Source: Methanomassiliicoccus sp. (GTDB taxonomy: Archaea; Thermoplasmatota; Thermoplasmata; Methanomassiliicoccales; Methanomassiliicoccaceae). From it: a stretch of 64,000 nt of DNA. The notes below the pieces were generated by a model that saw only the letters and a list, made by a program, of their open reading frames with translations, was not told the origin of the DNA and ran no database searches. This document shows positions 1 through 8,319 of this stretch, in pieces. Position 1 is the first letter of the stretch. Each line of letters begins with the position of its first letter. The position numbers were made by a program, and so were the translations under genes. The stretch spans positions 124,001 through 188,000 of the forward strand of contig JADFDJ010000002.1 in NCBI GenBank assembly GCA_018262895.1, in the 5' to 3' direction.

Positions 1-335
1 GCCTCCCTGTAGTCCAGCCCTCTCCACAACAGGTACGCCGTTATCATCTGCACCGGCGACATCCAGGCTATGGCCCTCGCTTCCTGCGGGACCACTGCCA
101 TTCGCTCCCGCAATCGGTTGGCATCGGCCATCACGTCCAAGCCGTCGATGCTTGCCCCTCCCTCGCTAGGCTCGAGCAGGGTGGAGAGGATGCGGGTCAG
201 CGTGGTCTTACCTGCGCCGTTCCTTCCAATGAGGGCGAAGACACCTGAGGTAGGGATGCGAAAGCTAACGGACGAAAGCGCCCTTTTACCGCCGCTATAG
301 ACCTTCCCCAAGCCGTCGCATACAAGCTCTCCCAT
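1..335 (-). CDS. ABC transporter ATP-binding protein (partial, runs off window start)
   Basis: Not in the ORF track because it is cut by the window edge; only its plus-strand shadow (70..300) is listed. Reading the minus strand from the ATG at 335 gives about 111 codons beginning MGELVCDGLGKVYSGGKRAL. A Walker A motif GRNGAGKTT lies near residue 40 and a Q-loop-like VPQEA near residue 80. The signature and Walker B motifs would lie beyond the edge. ATP hydrolysis by this family powers a membrane permease, which should be encoded outside the window. Substrate and direction cannot be told; the order resembles ABC-2 type exporters. The family call is firm. Confidence 0.88.
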   Translation of the reverse strand, partial: MGELVCDGLGKVYSGGKRALSSVSFRIPTSGVFALIGRNGAGKTTLTRILSTLLEPSEGGASIDGLDVMADANRLRERMAVVPQEARAIAWMSPVQMITAYLLWRGLDYRE

Positions 336-739
336 GGCCGATCCCGCCCTGCTCGATGAAAGGTCGGGTCCACTTAAAATCATTGGCGAAATGCTATGGG
401 CAGGTCAGCCATCGAGGCGGTTGTGCCTTTGAGGGCGGGTGCTCTCGACCCCCGCCCCTGTAAAACATCTTCCCTGGGAAAGTTAGCGAACAGCACGACC
501 CGAGGCAGCTTATAATGCAGATTAAAAATACAGAACGCAAGATAATTGTATTGTTCCAGGAAGTAAACAGTAAGATGAAAAAGCGACAAATTGCCTCCGT
601 ACGGCGATTCTATCCGTTCTCGGCCGCCGTACAAGCGTAGGTGACCCCTCATTCGAAGGTTCAGGAGCCAATCTATAAATCGTCCGATGAGCCATTGAAG
701 TGGCTGGTAGGTGGTGGGAGAGCGGTCACCGTCGATGAG
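336..739. promoter_or_regulatory. Divergent intergenic region between ABC ATPase and Lrp gene
   Basis: About 400 bases. On the plus strand a TATA-like CTATAAAT at 673-680 should set transcription near 702, just before the Lrp start at 740. On the minus strand, GATTTTAAG near 370-380 could serve the ABC ATPase gene. The 90-codon minus ORF at 380..652 has no recognisable domain, so I treat the rest as non-coding. Confidence 0.5.
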
Positions 740-1165
740 ATGAACCAGCGTATCCTAAGGCTCCTGAAGATGGACGGGAAGATGACCTACCGAGAGGTAG
801 CGGAGAAGCTCCGGAGATCACCCTCCACGGTCCGTGACCGCATCAAGAGGATGGAGGACTTCAACGTGATCCTGGGGTACTCGGCCATCGTCAACAACGA
901 GCTCATGGGCATGGAGTCCGACGCCATCGTGCTCGCCAACATCGGAGATGGGGTGACCGTCAAGGACCTCCGCAAGCTGCGGAACGTGGATGGGGTGATG
1001 GAGGTCCTCCTAGTTAGCGGAGGGAGGGGGGTCCTGATCCGGCTGCACGCGCCGGACAATCACACCCTGGAGAGCACCATCGCCAACTCCATCATCCCCC
1101 TGGGCCTGAAGGACGTGGAGGTCCGCATCATCCTCGAATCGGTCATGCGGTTCCCCGGGTTCTAG
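740..1165 (+). CDS. Lrp/AsnC-family transcriptional regulator
   Basis: About 141 residues. An N-terminal winged helix-turn-helix (MNQRILRLLKMDGKMTYREV, then a recognition helix around SPSTVRDRIKRM) is followed by a RAM-like alpha/beta domain. Family members bind palindromic operators as dimers or octamers and often sense amino acids. The track ORF opens at GTG 641, but the TATA-like box at 673-680 would start transcription near 702, so ATG 740, a typical Lrp N-terminus, is preferred. It ends with a 4-base convergent overlap on the glutamate synthase operon. That neighbourhood makes nitrogen or amino-acid regulation plausible, but this is inference. The effector is unknown. Confidence 0.85.
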   Translation: MNQRILRLLKMDGKMTYREVAEKLRRSPSTVRDRIKRMEDFNVILGYSAIVNNELMGMESDAIVLANIGDGVTVKDLRKLRNVDGVMEVLLVSGGRGVLIRLHAPDNHTLESTIANSIIPLGLKDVEVRIILESVMRFPGF

Positions 1166-2007
1166 TTCCAGATGGCCGTCGAATCGAACCGTCCAGTGAA
1201 CGGCCTCGAGGACAGGGGCTTTATCTTGGTGAACTTGCTCCAGTCCCTCTCCACCTTGACATTGAAGGCGTTCTCGAAGTCGGTGATCAGCTCATCAAGC
1301 AGCTTAACGTCCTCAGCGCCCAGATCGGAGATGGACGCTCCCATGCCCAGCTGGTGCTTCTCCACCTTCCCTCGGACGTAGATGCTCCCTCCGTGGATGC
1401 CCGTACCTATGAAGGAGCCCACCGGGGACTCGCCCTCTGGCACGCCCTCGCCCAGGACCAGGATGTTGCCTCCGGCCATGTACTCCCCGAGATAATCGCC
1501 GGTGGTACCACCGATCACGATGGCCGGCCTTTCTTTGCCGAACTCCTTCATGTGTATGCCCACCCGGAACCCGGAGCTGCCGCGGACCAGGATGCGGCCG
1601 CCACGGAGGGAGAGGCCGGTGACGTCCCAGGCGTTGCCGTGGACGACGATGCGTCCGGAGGACATGGTGTTGCCTGTCATGTCCTGGGCGTTGCCGAAGA
1701 CCTCGATGGTGGGGCCGTCCAGGAATGCGCCCAGGTCATTGCCCGGGGTTCCCTTGATGGCCACGTACAGGTCCTTGGCCTTGGCTGCGGACCCAATGTA
1801 CCGCTGTCCCATCACCCCATCGATGATTATGCGCTTGGACCCCTCTGCTATGGCCTTGCGGACCTCGGAGTTGAGGGCCATATGCTCCAGGGGCCTACCC
1901 CAACGGTCCCTGCTCGTGGCATCGATGATCGTCTCTGAAATACCATCTCTATTCTTGCGAACTGTAACTTTATAGATAGGACTAATTCTCTCACCCCCAC
2001 CCCTCAC
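1162..2007 (-). CDS. Glutamate synthase, GXGXG (GltB C-terminal) domain subunit
   Basis: 281 residues with repeated Gly-rich beta-helix turns (GNAQDMTGNTMSSGRIVVHG, GGRILVRGSSG, GGTTGDYLGEYMAGGNILVLG) typical of the GltB domain 3 / FwdC fold. In archaea glutamate synthase is split into amidotransferase, FMN synthase and GXGXG proteins, and this is the third. The domain is structural and packs against the synthase domain. It is the last gene of the operon and overlaps the synthase gene by 17 bases. The start is GTG at 2007. The glutamate synthase role rests mostly on the three-gene context, because the GXGXG fold alone also occurs in formylmethanofuran dehydrogenase. Confidence 0.9.
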   Translation of the reverse strand: MRGGGERISPIYKVTVRKNRDGISETIIDATSRDRWGRPLEHMALNSEVRKAIAEGSKRIIIDGVMGQRYIGSAAKAKDLYVAIKGTPGNDLGAFLDGPTIEVFGNAQDMTGNTMSSGRIVVHGNAWDVTGLSLRGGRILVRGSSGFRVGIHMKEFGKERPAIVIGGTTGDYLGEYMAGGNILVLGEGVPEGESPVGSFIGTGIHGGSIYVRGKVEKHQLGMGASISDLGAEDVKLLDELITDFENAFNVKVERDWSKFTKIKPLSSRPFTGRFDSTAIWN

Positions 2008-3547
2008 CGACGTGTTTCACACCCATGACCTCGGCGATCTTGGGATTGGGGCCGAAGTACCGTAACCGGTCCCGGTTGCCCACCAGGGACTCCACGGCAT
2101 CAATGCCCATGGCCCCCAGAACTTCTTTCAGCTCTTCGTTCCACGCTGTGTACAGCCGGGTGACCCGGGCCGCCCCGATGGCTGGATCAAGGCGGGAGAC
2201 CAGGTCCGGCCGCTGGGTGGTGATCCCCCAAGCACAAACCCCACGGTGGCAGGACTGGCACACCTGGCAGCCCATGGCTATGAGTGCCGAAGTGCACACG
2301 CTAGCGACGTCAGCCCCCAGCGCGATGACCTTGATCATGTCCGCCGAGCTGCGGATGGAGCCACCGGCGATCAGGGTGATGCGGTTCCTCAGGCCCTCGG
2401 CTGTGAGCCGCTTGTCCACCACCGCGGTCGCCACCTCGATGGGCAGGCCCGCGTGGTCCCTGATGACCCTCGGTGACGAACCGGTACCGCCCCGGAACCC
2501 GTCGAGGGTGATGAAGTCCGCACCCGCCCGGACCACGCCAGAAGCGATTGCGCCCACGTTGTGGACCGCGGCGATCTTGACCCCCACGGGGACACGGTGC
2601 TCCGTGCTCTCCTTCAGGGCGGCGATGAGCTGCTGAAGGTCTTCGATGGAGTAAATGTCGTGATGAGGGTACGGGGATAGGGCGTCGGTCCCCAGCGGGA
2701 TCCGCCTGGACGAGGATATGAGCTCCGTGACCTTCTCCCCCGGCAGGTGGCCGCCGACACCGGGCTTGGCGCCCTGGCCGATCTTGATCTCCACAGCCGC
2801 CGTCCTCTGCAGATAGTCCGCGGTGACGCCGAAGCGGCCGGAGGCGACCTCGCCGATGACGTTTTCGGCGAAGGGGAAGAAGTCAGAGTGCAGCCCCCCC
2901 TCGCCCGAACCGGCCAGTATGTGGAGGTTCTTGGCCGCCTGCAGTAGGGCCAGCTGGGTGTTGTAGCTGACCGCCCCCAGGGAGATGTGGCCGATCATCA
3001 GGGGCATGTCCATGGCCACAATGGGGCTGGTGGCCTCGCTTCCGGTGATATAGCCGTCACTGGAGAGTGTGATCTTCCCGGTCCGACGGCCCACATAAGT
3101 GCGTGTCTCCACCTCCTCCCTCAGCGGATCGATGGAGGGGTTGGTGACCTGCGCGGAGTCGAGGATTAGGTCATCGAAGATCATTCCGTACGGCATGTCC
3201 GTGCCGCATGATGATAGGAGAACGCCACCGGAGGTGGCCTGCGCGGTGATGGCCTGCCTCACCCTCTCCGTGTAGCTGGCATGGGGAGGGTACTGGGTCG
3301 GCAGATGGACTATGTCGATGGCCTTCACTGGGCAGGTCGCCACGCATCTCTGGCAAGCGACGCAGTTGCCCTTGTACCGTATGCCATCATCATCCCATTC
3401 CAGGGCCCCGAAGCTGCATTCCTTGACGCACCTCTTGCACTTTATGCAGAGGTTGCGGTCGATCGAGGGCTTGAACTTCTCGTGGATAACATTGCGGTAG
3501 ATGCTCTCCGGGTCCTTTCTTTTGGCCGTCTGATCGCCCTCGCTCAT
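1991..3547 (-). CDS. gltB: Glutamate synthase, FMN-binding synthase subunit (archaeal GltB domain 2)
   Basis: 518 residues. Two ferredoxin-type [4Fe-4S] motifs lie near the N-terminus (CIKCKRCVKEC and CVACQRCVATC, about residues 34-72). They are followed by the TIM-barrel synthase domain, with SGEGG, KIGQGAKPGVGG and a late Cys cluster (CQVCQSCHRGVC) that would bind the 3Fe-4S centre. The reaction is 2-oxoglutarate plus ammonia plus 2 electrons to glutamate. The fused ferredoxin domain is the archaeal arrangement and hints at ferredoxin or an unknown partner as donor; no NAD(P)H-oxidising small subunit is encoded nearby. It overlaps its upstream neighbour by 4 bases. Confidence 0.95.
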   Translation of the reverse strand: MSEGDQTAKRKDPESIYRNVIHEKFKPSIDRNLCIKCKRCVKECSFGALEWDDDGIRYKGNCVACQRCVATCPVKAIDIVHLPTQYPPHASYTERVRQAITAQATSGGVLLSSCGTDMPYGMIFDDLILDSAQVTNPSIDPLREEVETRTYVGRRTGKITLSSDGYITGSEATSPIVAMDMPLMIGHISLGAVSYNTQLALLQAAKNLHILAGSGEGGLHSDFFPFAENVIGEVASGRFGVTADYLQRTAAVEIKIGQGAKPGVGGHLPGEKVTELISSSRRIPLGTDALSPYPHHDIYSIEDLQQLIAALKESTEHRVPVGVKIAAVHNVGAIASGVVRAGADFITLDGFRGGTGSSPRVIRDHAGLPIEVATAVVDKRLTAEGLRNRITLIAGGSIRSSADMIKVIALGADVASVCTSALIAMGCQVCQSCHRGVCAWGITTQRPDLVSRLDPAIGAARVTRLYTAWNEELKEVLGAMGIDAVESLVGNRDRLRYFGPNPKIAEVMGVKHVGEGWG

Positions 3548-4773
3548 CTGAACACCCCCTCGAACGGTGCCTCCGTGCCCTTGCGCATCAGGCCCTTGCC
3601 CACCTGCGCGATCATGGGGCTGCCGGGATTCCCCACCCAGGTGATGGCCTGCTCCTCCACGACCCGGACGGCGCTCTCCTCGGAGACAGCGTAGTAGCGG
3701 CTGCCGTCCATGGATCGGCCGAACAGAAGGGGCCGGAGCTTCTTGCGGTCGGCCATGGCGATCATGGAAATGTCGGGTCTGCTCCTGCCCACCAGGATGG
3801 AGAACGGCCCGTTGAGGAAAGCCTCCTTGTACGTCATCCGGATCTGCTCGGCGAGCTTCCTGCTTCTTTCGTCCATACGCTCGATCTGTGAATAGTATTG
3901 CGGAGCAAGAGCGAACGCAGCCACCTGTGGCGGCAGGTTATGGCGGCGGACCAGGAGGTCCCAGAGGTAGGTGACGACCTCGGTGTCAGTGAGGAGAGAG
4001 AGGCGATAGCCGTTCATCTCCACGAGCTTGCGGTTGACTCCGTAGGAGGTGATCTCCCCGTTGTGGCAGACCGACCAGTCCAGGAGGCTGATCGGATGTG
4101 CGCCGGCCCACCACCCCGGGGAGTTCGTGGGGAACCTGGAATGGGAGAGCCACATGGAGGCCTGGTAGCGCTCGAGGTCATAGTACTCGGCGATCTCATA
4201 GGAGTAGCCATTCCCTTTAAACACGGCCATGTCCTTACCGCTGGACACGCACATCGCCCCCGGGATGGTGCCGTTGATGCCCAGCACGATGTCGACGATG
4301 CACTCATCAGGGGTCTGGTCCCGCATGACGAACATTTTGGACCTGGGCTGGGGATCGAAGAAATAGCGCCACACACCGGGGAAGGGAGGTCTCATGGAGC
4401 GGACCCTCTTCGTGGGGACGGAACCTTCTCGCACGATCTCCCCGCGGTCCTTCAGATACTCCTCCGCAGCTATCCTCGCGTCCTCATCATCGAAGAAGAA
4501 CTGCATGCAATAGTGGTCCTTGTACTCCTTCGGAAAGAGCCCATACGCAGAGTATCCGGCCCCTAGGCCGTTCTCGCGCTCCCTCATGGTGGTGAGCATG
4601 CTCGTGATGGTGCTGCCCGGTATCTTACCTCCGTTCACATCAATGGTGCCAGCGATCCCACAACCGCCCATCATGTATTGGAGCCCCGGTGGCCGTTGGG
4701 CTCCGAAGCTTGGAAGTAAGGGAAGATCTTCGCGTCTGTCGAACTCGGCCTCGTCGTCGTACCCCTTCTTCAT
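3544..4773 (-). CDS. Glutamate synthase, class II glutamine amidotransferase subunit
   Basis: 409 residues of the Ntn-hydrolase glutaminase fold: CGIAGTID nucleophile motif, then SHSRFPTNSPGWW and HNGEI, which resemble the glutamine-binding loops of GltB and PurF. It releases ammonia from glutamine for the synthase subunit. The nucleophile is Cys38, preceded by 37 residues, so the leader must be cleaved to free the Cys amino group, as in bacterial GltB precursors; a start just before the Cys is possible but less natural. First gene of a three-gene operon, with the synthase overlapping its end by 4 bases. The long upstream region holds several palindromes. Confidence 0.9.
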   Translation of the reverse strand: MKKGYDDEAEFDRREDLPLLPSFGAQRPPGLQYMMGGCGIAGTIDVNGGKIPGSTITSMLTTMRERENGLGAGYSAYGLFPKEYKDHYCMQFFFDDEDARIAAEEYLKDRGEIVREGSVPTKRVRSMRPPFPGVWRYFFDPQPRSKMFVMRDQTPDECIVDIVLGINGTIPGAMCVSSGKDMAVFKGNGYSYEIAEYYDLERYQASMWLSHSRFPTNSPGWWAGAHPISLLDWSVCHNGEITSYGVNRKLVEMNGYRLSLLTDTEVVTYLWDLLVRRHNLPPQVAAFALAPQYYSQIERMDERSRKLAEQIRMTYKEAFLNGPFSILVGRSRPDISMIAMADRKKLRPLLFGRSMDGSRYYAVSEESAVRVVEEQAITWVGNPGSPMIAQVGKGLMRKGTEAPFEGVFR

Positions 4774-5250
4774 AACATTCTACCTGCCAATGGACCTCGG
4801 ATGCCGAACGGCATCAATGCAATTGCTAGGTTCCCTCATCTAAACAGCTCCCTTTATTAATCGTTGTTATTTACTCGATTCCCTTGAGAATTTTTTACTA
4901 GAATTTCATACAGAAATGAAATTAGTGTTTAAAATATCATCTATATAGATATTGTGAAAATAGATGAATATCTATTTGGAGTAAAAAACGATCTCTTACG
5001 GAAGCGACCTCCTTTCCTGCCCCCGAAGGAGGTCCGTCACCCTACCAGTCTCCGCAGCTATGGAGCATCTTCCCTCAGCGGCCCCCCCAATACATTCATC
5101 GATGATTCCTGCAAGAATGAGGCCGTTCTTAAAGATCTCAGTATCCAGGAGTGGATAAGATGGTTTCTCGGTAATCACCTATCGTCCCATTATATTACTA
5201 TAAGATTCTTTATAGATGACCAGGTAATAACAGGGTGACGGTGACGGTAT
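4774..5250. promoter_or_regulatory. Intergenic regulatory region with a cluster of palindromes
   Basis: 477 bases between the divergent glutamate synthase operon and the HTH-CBS gene. Perfect inverted repeats: GATGCCG/CGGCATC at 4800-4815; AATTTCAT/ATGAAATT at 4902-4923; ATCTATATAGAT at 4939-4950; AAATAGAT/ATCTATTT at 4958-4977; and a 9-bp GC-rich stem GACCTCCTT/AAGGAGGTC at 5006-5034. The two ATAGAT palindromes share a half-site. TATA-like CTTTATAGA lies at 5209-5217 ahead of the HTH-CBS gene. The 94-codon (4954..5238) and 60-codon (4996..5178) ORFs overlap these structures and show no domain, so I do not call them genes. Confidence 0.6.
4939..4977. promoter_or_regulatory. Paired ATAGAT palindromes, putative operator
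   Basis: ATCTATATAGAT (12-bp perfect palindrome) is followed 7 bases later by AAATAGATgaatATCTATTT (8-bp arms, 4-base centre). Both contain the half-site ATAGAT, and the centres are 23 bases apart, about two helical turns. This suits cooperative binding of a dimeric regulator. Candidates are the adjacent HTH-CBS protein or the Lrp protein; neither can be assigned from sequence. Confidence 0.45.
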
Positions 5251-5883
5251 TTGTCATCATTGAAGTTGACCCTTGTTCCGCAGCTCCCTGATCTGTCGGA
5301 GATCCGGCAAATGAGAAAAAGACTGGACCTCTCACAAAGGGAGCTGGCCTCGCTCGCGGGAGTGTCTCAATCGCTCATAGCCAAGATCGAGAAAGGAAGC
5401 ATCGACCCTTCCTATGACAACGTGTGCAAGATCTTCAACGCCTTCGAGGGGATCCTCAAGAAGAGGGCATTGGAGGGGAAGAACACCGGCGCCCGCTTCA
5501 CCGTGGGGGACTTGGCCACGCGGGGCGTGATTTCGATCTCACCTGAGGCCACATTGGCGGAGGCCGTGGACAAGATGATGAAGGGTCGCTTCACCCAGCT
5601 GCCGGTGATGGTCGGAGAACGGATCGTTGGTGGTGTGACCGACGATCGTATACGTGATTATACCATCGAGCAGACGAGGAACCAGCGAATGTCCTACGAT
5701 GATGTCATGCAGACCAAGGTGGACTCCATAATGGAGCCCCCCTTCCCCATACTGGCAGAGGACACTCCCATAGAGCTAGCATCCCTGCACCTGCAGCGGG
5801 AGGAGGCGGTGCTGGTGACCAGAAGGGGAACGATCATCGGGATCCTCACCAGCGCCGACTTCCTGGACCTGGGGCTGCACTGA
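5251..5883 (+). CDS. HTH (XRE) regulator with paired CBS domains
   Basis: 210 residues. An XRE helix-turn-helix sits at about residues 17-60 ([20 protein letters not shown]), followed by two CBS motifs ([22 protein letters not shown] and [19 protein letters not shown]). CBS pairs usually bind adenosyl ligands, so it probably reads energy or S-adenosylmethionine status and controls transcription. The start is TTG at 5251, supported by GGTGA-type ribosome-binding sequence 7-16 bases upstream. It is the first of three closely packed plus-strand genes (METTL5, Csl4). The architecture is common in archaea. Its regulon is unknown; the palindrome cluster upstream could be its own target. Confidence 0.87.
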   Translation: MSSLKLTLVPQLPDLSEIRQMRKRLDLSQRELASLAGVSQSLIAKIEKGSIDPSYDNVCKIFNAFEGILKKRALEGKNTGARFTVGDLATRGVISISPEATLAEAVDKMMKGRFTQLPVMVGERIVGGVTDDRIRDYTIEQTRNQRMSYDDVMQTKVDSIMEPPFPILAEDTPIELASLHLQREEAVLVTRRGTIIGILTSADFLDLGLH

Positions 5884-5887
5884 CATC

Positions 5888-6496
5888 ATGAAGAAGAAAG
5901 AGCTGGAGCGGGCCCTGCAACGCGTAACGCCCCATACCCGGCCCCGCCCGGACCTGGAGCAGTACTCTACCCCGGCGACGATCGCCGCGGACATGCTCTA
6001 TACCGCGCACACCTTCGGTGACGTTGAGGGAAGGGAGGTGGTCGACCTGGGCTGCGGTGGCGGCATCCTATCCATCGGGGCCGCTCTCCTGGGGGCGGAG
6101 AGGGTCACCGGAATCGACGTGGACCCCAATGCCATAGATGACGCCCGGCGTAACGTCGAGGAGGCAGGGGTAAAGGTGGAGCTTCTGAACATGGACATCA
6201 GGGATGCGGACCTTAAAGCGGACACTGTCATCATGAACCCTCCCTTCGGGGCCCAGCGCCGCAATGCTGACCGTCCGTTCCTGGAAACGGCCCTCAGGAT
6301 CGCTCCCCGTGCCTACTCCCTTCACAACGCCCGGACCCTGGACTTCCTAGTGGGAATGATAGGAGCGATGGATGCGACAATATTCTTCCATAAAAGCTAT
6401 AAATTCGAGATTCCTCATCTGTTCGAGTTCCACGACAGGAAGAAGAAAGAGATCGAAGTTGTGCTGTTGTGCATATCATCGGAAGTGACAAAATGA
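5888..6496 (+). CDS. METTL5-family rRNA N6-adenine methyltransferase
   Basis: 202 residues with a Rossmann SAM-binding motif [13 protein letters not shown] (about residue 52) and the catalytic NPPFG (about residue 117) of N6-adenine methyltransferases. QYSTP near the N-terminus is typical of the METTL5 group, which in eukaryotes methylates 18S rRNA A1832. Archaeal homologues are presumed to act on 16S rRNA. The gene follows the regulator by 4 bases and overlaps csl4 by 4 bases (ATGA), so the three genes are likely co-transcribed. Confidence 0.88.
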   Translation: MKKKELERALQRVTPHTRPRPDLEQYSTPATIAADMLYTAHTFGDVEGREVVDLGCGGGILSIGAALLGAERVTGIDVDPNAIDDARRNVEEAGVKVELLNMDIRDADLKADTVIMNPPFGAQRRNADRPFLETALRIAPRAYSLHNARTLDFLVGMIGAMDATIFFHKSYKFEIPHLFEFHDRKKKEIEVVLLCISSEVTK

Positions 6497-7050
6497 CCAA
6501 GAAGACGGTTTTTCCCGGCGACGAGGTAGCGGTCGCCGAGGAGTACATGCCTGCAGAGGGCACATATGAATATGACGGCAAGATACTTGCCAGCCTCGCG
6601 GGAGACCTGGATCTGGACCAGGAGGAGAAGGTCGCCAAGGTGACCCCCAAGAACCCCCTGGTGGTGCTGAGGAACGGGGACAGCGTGTTCTGCCGGATAA
6701 CCGATGTCCGGGCGAGCATGGCCATATGCGAGATCTTCGCAGCGGAGGGAAAGGACCGGGACATCACCGGAGATACGTCAGCGACCATCCACATCTCCAA
6801 GCTGTCCTCGGACTACGTTCAGGACGTGGGCAGGGAGTTCCGCCCGGGAGACCTAATACGGGCGAAGGTCATCCAGACCAAGCCATCTGTCCAGCTGTCT
6901 ACGCAGGAGCCCCACTTCGGTGTCGTCAAGGCATCTTGCCGCAAGTGCCGCGCCCCTCTGAGCGTTCACGGAAAGGCGCTGAAGTGCGAGCCGTGCGAGC
7001 GCGTGGAGAACCGCAAGGTCGCCGACGATTACGGCGACATAAACTTCTGA
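6493..7050 (+). CDS. csl4: Exosome complex RNA-binding subunit Csl4
   Basis: 185 residues from ATG 6493; the track start at 6469 lies inside the METTL5 gene. N-terminal barrel ([19 protein letters not shown]), central S1 RNA-binding domain ([20 protein letters not shown]) and C-terminal zinc ribbon (CRKCRAP...CEPC) give the complete archaeal Csl4 layout. It forms part of the RNA-binding cap of the archaeal exosome, which degrades or tails RNA 3' ends. Translational coupling to the METTL5 gene fits a shared RNA-metabolism operon. Confidence 0.95.
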   Translation: MTKKTVFPGDEVAVAEEYMPAEGTYEYDGKILASLAGDLDLDQEEKVAKVTPKNPLVVLRNGDSVFCRITDVRASMAICEIFAAEGKDRDITGDTSATIHISKLSSDYVQDVGREFRPGDLIRAKVIQTKPSVQLSTQEPHFGVVKASCRKCRAPLSVHGKALKCEPCERVENRKVADDYGDINF

Positions 7051-7122
7051 AACACCTTCCTCCAACATCTGTCTGGACATCCTTTTCTCTGTCCCAGCAG
7101 CGCATTGGTATGGCCGGGAATA

Positions 7123-7132
7123 TGCTTATATC
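7123..7132 (+). promoter_or_regulatory. TATA box for the small coiled-coil gene
   Basis: TGCTTATATC lies about 38 bases upstream of the ATG at 7165. Archaeal spacing predicts transcription start near 7153, leaving a short leader that contains CAGGTGG just before the ATG. Confidence 0.5.
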
Positions 7133-7164
7133 AATGGTCAGTATTAGTCGCCAACAGGTGGAAC

Positions 7165-7341
7165 ATGACCAAGAACAACGAAGACCTCATCCGTGAGATC
7201 AATGAGCTCAAGAACGAGATGAAGCAGATGAGAGAGGTCCTAAATGTATTGTTCTCCATGGTCATGGAGTCCGATGATGGTGATGAAGAAGAGGTCAATT
7301 ATCCTGGATTCGTCCAGGACGTCCCTCGCTTCAACAACTGA
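7165..7341 (+). CDS. Small acidic coiled-coil protein, unknown function
   Basis: 58 residues from ATG 7165, preceded by AGGTGG; the track start at 7105 lies upstream of the predicted transcript. The N-terminal half is a heptad-like helix (REINELKNEMKQMREVLNVL), followed by an acidic stretch (ESDDGDEEE) and a short tail. No membrane segment or Cys is present. Its own TATA box and tidy ribosome site support a real gene. I do not recognise a family. A role as a small oligomerising adaptor is possible but unsupported. Confidence 0.65.
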   Translation: MTKNNEDLIREINELKNEMKQMREVLNVLFSMVMESDDGDEEEVNYPGFVQDVPRFNN

Positions 7342-7386
7342 TCCCTTTTTTTGATCGGTTGAACGATATAGATCAGGACGGTCCCC

Positions 7387-8037
7387 ATGATCAAGGTCGT
7401 CTGCCTGTTGTCCGGAGGTATCGACTCCCCCGTGGCCGCATACTCGATGGGGCTTAGCGGAGCTGATATCGTTCTCCTCCACATGGACAACCGGCCTTAC
7501 TGCGATGATATGGACCTCAGCAAGGTAATGGACCTCTCTGTGCAATTGGAGAGAACGCTGGGACGCAAGGTGGAGCTGTACGTCGCTCCCCATGGTCCCA
7601 GCCAGCTTCAGATCTACGAACGTTGCCAGCGCAATCTCCAGTGCGTCCTGTGCAAGCGCACCATGCTCAAGGTGGCCAGGAACTTAGCGCGGAGGATCGG
7701 CGCTGACGCGGTCGTCACCGGAGAATCCCTGGGGCAGGTGGCCTCCCAGACGCTTCACAATCTGGTCTCAGAGCAGTCCGGCCTTGACTTCCCAGTTCTG
7801 AGGCCGTTGATCGGCCTGGACAAGCTGGAGATCGAGAACATCGCCAAGCGCATAGGGACCTATGAGATCTCCATAAGGAAGAGCAATCCCTGCAGCTTGG
7901 TTCCCTACCATCCGGCCACCATGGCCACACCTGGGCTTATCTGGGCTCAGGAGAAGCGATTGGACATAGAATCGGTAGCTCGCCGTGCCGCCGAAGAGGC
8001 CGTGCCCCTCAGAACAGTGAACAGCTCTCCAGCCTAG
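7387..8037 (+). CDS. ThiI-like PP-loop ATPase without THUMP domain
   Basis: 216 residues. The N-terminal PP-loop SGGIDSPVAAY binds ATP. CVLCKRTML and TGESLGQVASQTLHNL match the adenylating domain of ThiI (tRNA 4-thiouridine synthase). The THUMP and NFLD tRNA-binding domains and the rhodanese domain are absent, so it is either a stand-alone partner of a separate RNA-binding protein or acts on another substrate. Conserved Cys residues near 79 and 82 (CVLC) could carry sulfur. It ends with a 29-base convergent overlap on the next gene. Confidence 0.8.
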   Translation: MIKVVCLLSGGIDSPVAAYSMGLSGADIVLLHMDNRPYCDDMDLSKVMDLSVQLERTLGRKVELYVAPHGPSQLQIYERCQRNLQCVLCKRTMLKVARNLARRIGADAVVTGESLGQVASQTLHNLVSEQSGLDFPVLRPLIGLDKLEIENIAKRIGTYEISIRKSNPCSLVPYHPATMATPGLIWAQEKRLDIESVARRAAEEAVPLRTVNSSPA

Positions 8038-8260
8038 ACTCGTCGAGCATATCGGGGGTGACCCTGTCGATGTACCTGGCCTGCACCCTGGAGATGTAAA
8101 GCGTATTCTGCCCCACCTTTACCTTGAGATCGGTCTCTTTAGGTGGTTTCACTGTTGTCGGGACGATCACCGGTCCAGAGCAGGAGGTGGAGACCCTATA
8201 GTCCCTCTCGTTACGCAAGATGAAGTCGACAACCTCCTGATCGACCGTTATGCGTTGCAT
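8009..8260 (-). CDS. Conserved small protein, unknown function
   Basis: 83 residues starting MQRITVDQEVVDFILRNERD, with a central STSCSGPVIVPTTVKPPKET and a C-terminal basic/acidic mix. Soluble, two Cys, no membrane segment. Gene reality is supported by a full-length frame in a tight divergent arrangement with nob1, sharing a symmetrical promoter region. The TSCSGPVIVPTTVKPPK stretch looks like a conserved functional loop, but I cannot name a family. The 3' end overlaps the ThiI-like gene. Confidence 0.65.
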   Translation of the reverse strand: MQRITVDQEVVDFILRNERDYRVSTSCSGPVIVPTTVKPPKETDLKVKVGQNTLYISRVQARYIDRVTPDMLDESRLESCSLF

Positions 8261-8275
8261 TGTACGGCATTATCG

Positions 8276-8300
8276 GGTTCGTATATTACGGTTACGAACC
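8276..8300. promoter_or_regulatory. Perfect inverted repeat in the shared nob1 promoter
   Basis: GGTTCGTA (8276-8283) and TACGAACC (8293-8300) form perfect 8-bp arms around a 9-base AT-rich centre. TATA-like sequence lies within the repeat on both strands, about 25-30 bases from the starts of the divergent genes. A bound regulator would block both promoters. Alternatively it forms a hairpin at a transcript 5' end. Confidence 0.5.
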
Positions 8301-8319
8301 TATTTGTCGGCCCTGCGAC

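Noticed and set aside
380-652. 90-codon minus ORF upstream of the Lrp gene
   Set aside because: No ribosome site or domain; covers the Lrp promoter.
4954-5238. 94-codon plus ORF in the glutamate synthase intergenic region
   Set aside because: Its start codons lie inside the ATAGAT palindrome and the body overlaps the GC hairpin; no domain or ribosome site.
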